DNA from: Treponema sp.
GTDB taxonomy: Bacteria; Spirochaetota; Spirochaetia; Treponematales; Breznakiellaceae
Direction: 5' to 3'
NCBI GenBank assembly: GCA_031283505.1
Contig: JAITBO010000153.1
Coordinates: forward strand, 1 to 12,505
DNA: 12,505 bases
Shown here: positions 7,353 through 12,505 of the stretch, piece after piece
Layout of the letters: the number at the start of each line of letters is the position of its first letter
Position numbering within the stretch: the stretch's first letter is position 1
Notes under the pieces: model-generated
Database searches by the model: none
Told to the model about the DNA's origin: nothing
What the model saw: the letters and a program-made list of their open reading frames with translations, nothing else
Translations under genes and position numbers: made by a program

Positions 7353-8112
7353 CTACGCCCCCCCCCATCCGTTTTCGGAGGGGTTGACGCCGGCGGTAAA
7401 GCAAAACGGGCAGCCGGAGGAGCATACCCAAAAAAAGACGAGTAAAAACCCAGGTGATCCGGGCGTTGTCCTGTACCAGGTGGAAATTGGAGAAGCCGTC
7501 TTTGGGGTAGATCACCTTTACCGGATAATACAGGGAGGGTATACCTTCCCAGGACAGACGGACGAGGATTTCAATGTCAAAACCCATACGCGGATCAAAA
7601 TAGTTGCGGTGAAGGATACGCCGCGCCGCTTCCACGGGATACACCCGGAACCCGCACATGGCATCCCGCACGTCTCCCGAAAGGGTAACGATACGGCTCC
7701 AGGTGTTGGCGATCTTCCTGCCTGTAACACGGCTCACCGGAGCGGATGCATCGAATTCCGGATAGCCGCATATCAGGATCCCGGGACAGAGCCGGGCCTG
7801 TTCCAGAAAGAAGGGAATACGCCCCTCATCGTGCTGGCTGTCGGCGTCTATCTGGAGGATGTGGGTCAACCCCAGTTCATGGGCCCTGTCAATCCCTGCG
7901 GAAACCGCCCGACCCTTGCCGCAGTTCCTCGGCAGAGTTACCAAACTCACCAGAGAAGAAACCGCCGCAGCCTGGGCGAGATACCCTTTGGTTTCCTCAT
8001 TGTTCCCATCATCTACCAGAATGATAGGAAGACCCATGGCCGCAAGCCGCTCCGTCATGGATAAAGCGGTTTTGCCGTGGTTGTATACCGGAATAAGGAC
8101 GCCCTGCTTCAA
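7345..8112 (-). CDS. Family 2 glycosyltransferase (dolichyl-phosphate-mannose-synthase-like), ApeJ N-half-like
   Basis: 255 residues starting at TTG 8112, which makes a TTGA overlap with the stop of the upstream fused enzyme and is preceded by GGGAGG. No ATG lies nearby, and the fold begins at once (GVLIPVYNHG, 4-13). GT-A features are present: VDDG (33-36), IDADSQH with the DxD pair Asp89/Asp91, GFRVYP (154-159) and GFDIEILVR (177-185), followed by a hydrophobic C-terminal segment (about 221-240) that would hold it at the membrane. Expected reaction: transfer of a sugar from a nucleotide sugar to a lipid or acyl acceptor on the cytoplasmic face. The 3' end contains a run of nine G (7358-7366 complement), so its last residues are sensitive to slippage. 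Confidence 0.88.
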   Translation of the reverse strand: MKQGVLIPVYNHGKTALSMTERLAAMGLPIILVDDGNNEETKGYLAQAAAVSSLVSLVTLPRNCGKGRAVSAGIDRAHELGLTHILQIDADSQHDEGRIPFFLEQARLCPGILICGYPEFDASAPVSRVTGRKIANTWSRIVTLSGDVRDAMCGFRVYPVEAARRILHRNYFDPRMGFDIEILVRLSWEGIPSLYYPVKVIYPKDGFSNFHLVQDNARITWVFTRLFLGMLLRLPVLLYRRRQPLRKRMGGGVDG

Positions 8113-10238
8113 ACGGCCCCTCCCGGAATCAGGGTCCCGGCGGAATAGACCGTTCCACCGGAAGGATCCGTGATCTTAAATGCCAGCGATCCCTGTTCCC
8201 GGATGTACCTGAGTTCCAGGCGCACGGTCTGATCCGGAAGTATGGGGTTAGAAAACTTGATCCGTTTGGATTGGGATATGACTATTGGGGTTCCGAAGAA
8301 GAAAGCCGCCGTGCGGAGGACTATTTCTACCTGGGCAACTGCGGGAAGGAGCTTAAATTCCGGGAAATGACCGTCAAAATAGCCGCTTTCTGCGGAAATA
8401 AAGAGTTCCGCCACGGCAACGCCGTCAACTCCGGCGGATTTTTCGGTACAGACAACGCCCTGGGGAAGGACCGGTCCTTCCTCCGCGTCCCTGAAAAGGG
8501 CCTCTATCGCCGTCTTTTTCTTCTTACCCTGGGCGTCCAGGGGCAGGGTTTCAGGGTAACGCCATCTCCTGGGCAACAGGGAACCTTCAAAGTATTGCCG
8601 CAGATGCTCCCGAAAGTACCGGTCCACCCGGTATTGCTCCGTGTTCCGGAACTGCTCCCTACCCGCGTCATTGAGGACCACCGCCGCCGCCAGGTACTGA
8701 CGCTTGCCGCTGAGGGCCACGACCGTAGCGTCCGCCGCAAAAGGCGACAGGAGGAGGCGGCTTTCCACCTCCGGCAGGGACACCCGTTTCTCCTCGATTT
8801 TGACCACGGCGTCCGCCCGGCCTTTCAGGAGAAAACGTCCGTCCGGGAGGATTTCCGCCGTGTCGCCGGTGGTGAATCCTGCCGGGTCCCGTATGAAAGG
8901 GGACCGGACGACCAGACAGCCTTCCCCATTGAGGTTGATTTGCGCGTTGCTAAAAGGGGTCCACTCTTGGCCGTCTTTGGACCTGCGCCAGGCTATGCCG
9001 CTGGTTTCGGTGCTGCCGTAGATCTCGACAGGCCAGAACCCGAAAATCCCGGCGGTTTTTTGGGCCGTTTCAAAGGACAGCGCCCCCCCGGAAGTGAAAA
9101 TCCACGGGGACTTAAGGGAAAGGGCGGTGTTTTCAATTTCCACCGACCGCTTGAGAAAGGCCGGCACGGTGACGATCAGGTAGGACTCATCGGCCAGGGT
9201 TTCAAATTCCTCGGGAAACTGAATTCTCCGGCGGCGGAAGGGAATCCCCGCAGTAAAGGGCAACAGGATCGAAAAGAGGAGACCGTAGATGTGATGCTGG
9301 CTTACGGTGGAACAGGTTTTACGGGAAAGTATCTCCTCCCCCCATTTGGAAAGGACAAAGGCGTTGTCGTTTTCCAGTTCTTTAAGCCGCTGGGGTACAA
9401 CCTTGGGCGTTCCCGTAGTCCCCGATGTATACATGAGGATTTCCGTGTCCTCCGCCCGGATATGGGGGAACTCCGTTTCGGCTTCCCAGGCCTCCCCCTC
9501 CGCCTCGGAGAGGATAGACTGGATACGCCAGGCGTTTTCCTCGTCCTGATCAGTGAGAAAAGCCACGCCAGGCGTTTTGATTTCGGCGATATATCCGGGG
9601 GATATGTTCGCCGTAAGGAGGATCGTTCTGCCGCACTGGAGCAGGGCGGTAAATGCGGCGAGGAAGTACCAGCAGTCCTCGCTGTAGAGTATCCACCGGG
9701 AACTGCCATCCCGGCGTATCGCCCGGCGCAGGGCCGCCGTATCGTCCAGAAAATCCCGCCAGGTCTTCCACCGGCCTTCGCCGTAAGCGCCGTCGTAACA
9801 GACCACCGTACCGGCGGAACGGGAAGCAGAGGTGAACCGGGACAGAGGAACCGCCGCAGGCATGGTTTTTTTCACTGCTTTGCGTATCATAATTTCACCA
9901 AAAAATAAAATCCCCATCAAAAGATATGAAATGCCGCCGTTATAGACGGACCAAACAGCATCGGGCGTAAAAAAAACGGTATATCCGGCGATTCCGCCGT
10001 TAAGAATGAAAAAACCGCACCAAATCAGGGTCCAGATCCAGCAATAGGAAGCTATCCGTTTTTCCGCCAGAGAACCGGGTATGGACCTGTCCTGAAGAAC
10101 CGCAAGGCGAAAAACCATTACCGGTGGAAAAAACAGAGTACTTCCAAAGACACCCAAAAGTCCCGCGCTGGCCAGTACCGGGTAGAGCTTTAAAAAGACC
10201 GCACGATTGGTGGCAAAGCACAACAGGCCGGCTCCCAA
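8109..10238 (-). CDS. Fused COG4648 membrane part + AMP-ligase + ApeI-like dehydratase (main reading frame)
   Basis: A 709-codon frame; its first usable start (TTG 10238) lies inside a membrane protein, so the natural start is probably at 10423, reached by a frame change at the A10 tract. Joined, the protein would be about 771 residues. Domains in this frame: 1-122, three or four membrane helices with LKLYPVLASAGLLGVFGS, typical of COG4648 (ApeG); 126-585, an ANL adenylation domain with MYTSGTTGTPKV (269-280), YGSTET (407-412), TTGDTAEILPDGRF (456-469), KGRADAVVKI (472-481) and a lysine-rich end near 572-575 (ApeH-like, activates an acyl or aryl acid); 605-709, a hotdog dehydratase with GHFPEFKLLPAVAQ (623-636) and His624 (ApeI-like). 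These are normally separate genes. A separate ApeH start at ATG 9863 is possible but has no evident ribosome site. The stop overlaps the next start. Confidence 0.85.
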   Translation of the reverse strand: MGAGLLCFATNRAVFLKLYPVLASAGLLGVFGSTLFFPPVMVFRLAVLQDRSIPGSLAEKRIASYCWIWTLIWCGFFILNGGIAGYTVFFTPDAVWSVYNGGISYLLMGILFFGEIMIRKAVKKTMPAAVPLSRFTSASRSAGTVVCYDGAYGEGRWKTWRDFLDDTAALRRAIRRDGSSRWILYSEDCWYFLAAFTALLQCGRTILLTANISPGYIAEIKTPGVAFLTDQDEENAWRIQSILSEAEGEAWEAETEFPHIRAEDTEILMYTSGTTGTPKVVPQRLKELENDNAFVLSKWGEEILSRKTCSTVSQHHIYGLLFSILLPFTAGIPFRRRRIQFPEEFETLADESYLIVTVPAFLKRSVEIENTALSLKSPWIFTSGGALSFETAQKTAGIFGFWPVEIYGSTETSGIAWRRSKDGQEWTPFSNAQINLNGEGCLVVRSPFIRDPAGFTTGDTAEILPDGRFLLKGRADAVVKIEEKRVSLPEVESRLLLSPFAADATVVALSGKRQYLAAAVVLNDAGREQFRNTEQYRVDRYFREHLRQYFEGSLLPRRWRYPETLPLDAQGKKKKTAIEALFRDAEEGPVLPQGVVCTEKSAGVDGVAVAELFISAESGYFDGHFPEFKLLPAVAQVEIVLRTAAFFFGTPIVISQSKRIKFSNPILPDQTVRLELRYIREQGSLAFKITDPSGGTVYSAGTLIPGGAV

Positions 10239-10423
10239 AAAAAAGACAGGTCCCAGAAAGGCGATCCGGGACTTTTTTTTTTCGATGTAGCCGCCAAAAA
10301 ATAAACAGCCCCAATCAACATGACAAAGAGGGAAAACAAACGGAGGGGCATTTTCAACACCGCCAAAAACAAAAAAACCAGCAGGGGATACACTACAGCC
10401 GCTATATAAACAAGGACCTTCAT
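10190..10423 (-). CDS. N-terminal part of COG4648 (ApeG-like) membrane protein, out of frame with the rest
   Basis: ATG 10423 follows AAGG at a good distance and begins MKVLVYIAAVVYPLLVFLFL, a typical inner-membrane start (helices about 3-22 and 28-45). After Ser47 comes an A10 run (10282-10273). In the zero frame the protein turns into a non-membrane tail (SPGSPFWDLSFFW...) and stops at 10190 after 77 residues. In the -1 frame it continues as KSRIAFLGPVFFLGAG and into the long fused frame, giving a smooth COG4648 protein of about 180 residues. So this is either the front of a frameshifted gene, a product of slippage, or a sequencing error. An upstream ATG pair (10462, 10459) has poorer spacing to its ribosome site. 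Gap to the ACP stop: 43 bases. Confidence 0.7.
   Translation of the reverse strand: MKVLVYIAAVVYPLLVFLFLAVLKMPLRLFSLFVMLIGAVYFLAATSKKKSPGSPFWDLSFFWEPACCALPPIVRSF
10250..10282 (-). other. A10 slippery tract with following GTCCC/GGGAC stem
   Basis: On the minus strand ten A (10282-10273) are followed at once by GTCCC (10272-10268), a 13-base loop and GGGAC (10254-10250). The tract contains A-AAA-AAG, a classic -1 slippery heptamer, and is long enough for polymerase slippage. Exactly one extra A, or a -1 shift, joins the two halves of the fused gene. Confidence 0.75.
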
Positions 10424-10466
10424 GGGATTACCTTGTGACCCGGTCTTTCCGGCTGCCATCATACCC

Positions 10467-10730
10467 TTACTTTACCGCCGTTTCCGTGGTAATAAACGCC
10501 GCCAGGGCATCCACCGAAGCAAAATGTTTCCGGTTATCCGCGCTCTCTACGGAAAATTTCACACCGAATTTCTTTTTCAGCGCTACCCCCAGTTCCAGAG
10601 CATCTATCGAGTCAAGCCCCAAACCCTCGCCGAAGATCGGTTCCGAATCAACGATATTTTCAGGCTTTATCTTTTCCAACTCCAGAGCGCTTACAATTAA
10701 TTCTTTTATTTGCCGCTTTAAATCATCCAT
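10467..10730 (-). CDS. Acyl carrier protein, APE type
   Basis: 87 residues from ATG 10730, chosen because GGGGAG lies 9 nt upstream and the helix-1 start (MDDLKRQIKELIVSALELEK) fits ACP length; a TTG at 10772 lies inside a palindrome and is unlikely. The phosphopantetheine site is Ser41 in GLGLDSIDALELGVAL; the Asp-Ser-Ile-Asp-Ala form is the one seen in carrier proteins of aryl polyene clusters rather than the Asp-Ser-Leu of fatty acid ACPs. It is the first gene of the operon and would carry the intermediates handled by the ligase, dehydratase, thioesterase and acyltransferase encoded next. APE clusters usually have two such proteins; only one is seen here. A matching phosphopantetheinyl transferase is not in the window. 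Confidence 0.9.
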   Translation of the reverse strand: MDDLKRQIKELIVSALELEKIKPENIVDSEPIFGEGLGLDSIDALELGVALKKKFGVKFSVESADNRKHFASVDALAAFITTETAVK

Positions 10731-10762
10731 AAACCCGGACTCCCCAAAAAGTGATAAGTGAA

Positions 10763-10793
10763 GCTGTTTCAAAACCTCGATTTTTGGAACAGC
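10763..10793. repeat. Palindrome copy A (REP-like), in operon leader
   Basis: GCTGTTTCAAAA (10763-10774) pairs with TTTTGGAACAGC (10782-10793) with one G-T wobble and a 7-base loop. It lies 33 bases before the ACP start in the transcribed leader, and the sequence after it contains the ACP ribosome site. It could act as a leader hairpin controlling expression. Confidence 0.75.
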
Positions 10794-10810
10794 CTCAAGT
10801 AACTAACAAT

Positions 10811-10835
10811 GTTTCAAAACCTCAGGGTTTGAAAC
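10811..10835. repeat. Palindrome copy B (REP-like), at predicted transcript 5' end
   Basis: GTTTCAAAACC (10811-10821) pairs with GGGTTTGAAAC (10825-10835) with one mismatch and a 3-base loop. The predicted transcription start (about 10836) falls at its edge, so the transcript would begin with this hairpin. Confidence 0.75.
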
Positions 10836-10842
10836 TGGCTCT

Positions 10843-10871
10843 ACTATAAATAATTCTAACGTGAATGTCAA
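10843..10871 (-). promoter_or_regulatory. Sigma70 promoter of the APE-like operon
   Basis: On the minus strand TTGACA (10871-10866, perfect -35), a 17-base spacer and TATAGT (10848-10843, -10) form a near-ideal promoter. It lies between palindromes C and B, about 106 bases before the ACP start. The distance, strand and strength fit the first gene of the operon. Confidence 0.75.
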
Positions 10872-10888
10872 ATAAATTTTTATCAACA

Positions 10889-10924
10889 GAGGCAGTTTCA
10901 ACACCCCGGTTTTGAAACTGCCTC
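10889..10924. repeat. Palindrome copy C (REP-like), possible terminator for DUF6941-like gene
   Basis: GAGGCAGTTTCAA (10889-10901) and TTGAAACTGCCTC (10912-10924) are perfect 13-bp arms, with ACC/GGT able to extend the stem. It starts 21 bases past the DUF6941-like stop. The minus strand after it reads TGTTGATAAAAATTT, so it is at best a moderate terminator. It shares core and flanks with copies A and B. Confidence 0.8.
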
Positions 10925-10945
10925 GACACCCAATAGAACCGCCTC

Positions 10946-11335
10946 CTATCCTCCCTTCCTGATATAAAGGGGTATGGAAGTCAACTCCTTGTTATCAATG
11001 TACAAGACAAAGTTTACCACCCCGCCATTCCTGAACTGCAAGTTCGAAATCGTAAATACCAGGTGCGAAACGGCGGTAGCGTTGCCCATGCCTTTTACGT
11101 CGATATTGCCGCTTATGGTTTCCATGCTCATTTCGCCGCCCAAATCGCGGGTCTCTATGCGGAAGGTGTGGCGGGTGAACTCCCAGAGATCGAAGCGGAG
11201 GCGGATGACAACCGACAACTGGGGGTGTATGCAGGGAAAGTTCCGGGCAATTATGGTGTCAAAGGTGCCAACTATGGTAAGCTTTCCGCCGCTTTCCTGG
11301 GCAAAATCACAAAACGTAAAGAGTTCGGTTCTCAT
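10946..11335 (-). CDS. DUF6941-like small protein
   Basis: 129 residues from ATG 11335. It begins MRTELFTFCDFAQESGGKLTIVGTFDTI, the pattern I associate with the DUF6941 family: a short beta-rich protein with a Cys-Asp near the start, a G-K-L-T-I/V-x-G motif and a following F-x-x-I. No signal peptide or membrane segment is seen. The start overlaps the hydrolase stop as ATGA and has GGGAAG upstream, so the two are cotranscribed. Function of the family is unknown to me. Family assignment is from memory of the motif and is moderate. Confidence 0.75.
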   Translation of the reverse strand: MRTELFTFCDFAQESGGKLTIVGTFDTIIARNFPCIHPQLSVVIRLRFDLWEFTRHTFRIETRDLGGEMSMETISGNIDVKGMGNATAVSHLVFTISNLQFRNGGVVNFVLYIDNKELTSIPLYIRKGG

Positions 11336-12291
11336 AAGCTGTACTTCCCAAGGAATTGAGTTATCAGCCGCCGGTACTCCCTGGGGTCATTCCCGCAGGC
11401 TTCACCGTGGCCGGCGCCCGGGGCGATATAGAGTTCCCTGGGAGCGGTACACGCATCATACAGGGAGCGGCCCATCCACGAGGGAACAAAGGTATCCGCG
11501 TCCCCATGAATAAAAAAGACAGGAACCGTGATTTTTTTTACCTGCTCCAGAGTGGAGGCTTCCTCAAAGGAATAACCGGCTCTCCGTTTAGAGATTCGGC
11601 TGACCCGTTTCAGAAGCCCTTCGTTTTGAAAGTGGTAATTCAGCTTCATCTGATGTTTCAGTTCATCGTATACCGATGTGTAACCGCAGTCGCTGATGAC
11701 GGCCTTTACCTCCGGGGGCAGACCTTCACCGGCGGTCATTAGAACCGTTGCGCTTCCCATGGAGATGCCGTAGAGAATAATGCTCACCGGTCCGGCATGA
11801 ACGGTCCGTTTCTTTACCCAGTCTATCCAGAGCGGGTAATCCAGCCGGTCCAGCCACCCGAAACCTATGTACTCCCCCTGGGAACCGTCGCAGCCACGGG
11901 CGCAGGGCAGCAGGATGTTATACTCCGAATGGCCGTAGAGCGTCTGAGCTATGCCGCTGATCTGCCTTGGATGCCCGCTGTACCCGTGGGCCATGATCAT
12001 GGTGACGCTGCTCACGGAGTTGCCGTTTGCGGGGAGGAACCAACCCCTCAGGGTAAGGCCGTCGAGGGACGTAACGCTGACCTCCTCGTGGGGCACGGTG
12101 TCTATCCAGAGGCGGGGTTCCGCCCGGAGCGCCTTAGCCTCGGCCCGTTCGCAGGCAGGACTTCCCGGCAGGGGATACTTGCGCTTAAAGACAAAAACAA
12201 ACAAATATCCCGGCAAAAGCCTGAACCAAAACCATATACCCGCCGTAGCCAGCAGGATTACTGCCGCCGGCGCCCAGACAATCATTTTCAT
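11332..12291 (-). CDS. Membrane-anchored alpha/beta hydrolase (serine aminopeptidase/Bem46-like)
   Basis: 319 residues from ATG 12291, preceded by AAAGGAT. Residues 4-35 are hydrophobic and form a single anchor, placing the enzyme on the inner membrane. The hydrolase fold starts near 72: oxyanion loop MAHGYSGHP (100-108), nucleophile elbow YGISMGSA (174-181) with Ser177, acid HGDADTFVP (262-270) with Asp266, and His295 in GAGHGEA (292-298). The catalytic triad is complete. Family members are esterases, lipases or peptidases, often with unknown substrates. It is transcribed ahead of the DUF6941-like gene with a 4-base overlap. I see no convincing promoter immediately upstream. Whether it serves the neighbouring lipid cluster is unknown. 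Confidence 0.88.
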   Translation of the reverse strand: MKMIVWAPAAVILLATAGIWFWFRLLPGYLFVFVFKRKYPLPGSPACERAEAKALRAEPRLWIDTVPHEEVSVTSLDGLTLRGWFLPANGNSVSSVTMIMAHGYSGHPRQISGIAQTLYGHSEYNILLPCARGCDGSQGEYIGFGWLDRLDYPLWIDWVKKRTVHAGPVSIILYGISMGSATVLMTAGEGLPPEVKAVISDCGYTSVYDELKHQMKLNYHFQNEGLLKRVSRISKRRAGYSFEEASTLEQVKKITVPVFFIHGDADTFVPSWMGRSLYDACTAPRELYIAPGAGHGEACGNDPREYRRLITQFLGKYSL

Positions 12292-12360
12292 ATATTGCTA
12301 TCCTTTCCGGTATTATCCTTCCGGCTGTGCACAAGACATTAACAAGAAACTGTGCAGAAT

Positions 12361-12505
12361 AACATGGCCGTTTGGTCATGTTATTTCCTTTTATTAAAGG
12401 GCGTAGCCCTTTTGGGGTTTAATACCCCGCCCCTTGGGGCGCTTCCTACTGGGGGTGCGGGGGATGTGTTCCCCCGCATACACAAAGATTTCACGGAGAA
12501 ATCTT
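12361..12505. repeat. Hairpin-rich intergenic element
   Basis: Successive inverted repeats with almost no spacing: AACATGGCC/GGTCATGTT (12361-12382, one wobble), AAAGGGC/GCCCTTT (12396-12412), GGGGT/ACCCC (12414-12428), CGCCCC/GGGGCG (12428-12441), TGCGGGGG/CCCCCGCA (12456-12478), AAGATTTC/GAAATCTT (12485-12505). No ORF or known RNA gene is evident. The density suggests a folded RNA or a dispersed palindromic repeat that continues beyond the window. Confidence 0.6.

Noticed and set aside
8271..9908. Plus-strand open frame of 545 codons opposite the fused ligase gene
   Set aside because: Same cause: antisense to a well-supported adenylation domain, no recognisable motifs, no evident ribosome site.
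10237..10244. T8 run (minus strand) as the site of the frame change in the COG4648 protein
   Set aside because: A shift here would leave the polar SPGSPFWDLS stretch in the protein; the shift at A10 instead gives a continuous hydrophobic helix.
10731..10772. Upstream TTG start (10772) extending the acyl carrier protein by 14 residues
   Set aside because: TTG lies within palindrome A, and the extension is not ACP-like; ATG 10730 has GGGGAG at good spacing.
12396..12505. Possible CRISPR or tRNA-like structure
   Set aside because: The inverted repeats differ from each other, there are no regular spacers, and no cloverleaf with a tRNA T-loop motif was seen.

Overview
Organism and confidence. 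The window looks like a chromosomal segment of a spirochaete, most likely a Treponema of the termite-gut type. The reasons are the Treponema-style lipoproteins with repeated cadherin-like/DUF5018-like modules, the DUF6941-like gene, GC-rich operons separated by AT-rich gaps, and gap regions full of palindromes. This is inference from gene content; no database search was possible. All confident genes lie on the minus strand.

Layout, in transcription order (high to low coordinates). (1) 12505-12292: no gene, but a tight series of hairpins resembling a dispersed repeat. (2) 12291-10946: a two-gene unit, a membrane-anchored alpha/beta hydrolase and a DUF6941-like protein, joined by an ATGA overlap. 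(3) 10945-10731: three diverged copies of one palindrome, with an excellent sigma70 promoter (TTGACA-17-TATAGT) between two of them. (4) 10730-2818: a seven-function operon in the order of the central part of aryl polyene (APE) clusters: acyl carrier protein, COG4648 membrane protein + AMP-ligase + hotdog dehydratase (one fused reading frame, broken near its start at an A10 tract), family 2 glycosyltransferase, LpxL-type acyltransferase, YbgC-type thioesterase, LolA-like carrier, MMPL/RND exporter. Most junctions are 4-base stop/start overlaps. No ketosynthase, ketoreductase or DUF3261 lipoprotein is present, and a terminator-like hairpin follows the exporter. (5) 2817-2148: terminator, then a second strong promoter (TTGACT-17-TATACT), then a small reading frame crossing a C7 and a (CT)10 tract, then the lipoprotein ribosome site. 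(6) 2147-1: two lipoprotein genes with repeated beta-sandwich modules, the second running off the window.

How the genes may work together. The operon would activate an acyl or aryl-acyl starter (AMP-ligase) onto the carrier protein, dehydrate intermediates (hotdog domain), release or transfer the chain (thioesterase, acyltransferase), glycosylate it (GT2) and move the product to the outer membrane (MMPL exporter plus LolA-like carrier). Chain extension would need ketosynthases supplied from elsewhere, or the product is not a polyene. The most unusual signals are the A10 frameshift in the fused enzyme, the dinucleotide tract able to switch three reading frames in front of the surface lipoproteins, the palindrome family around the operon promoter, and the ketosynthase-free APE-like cassette itself.
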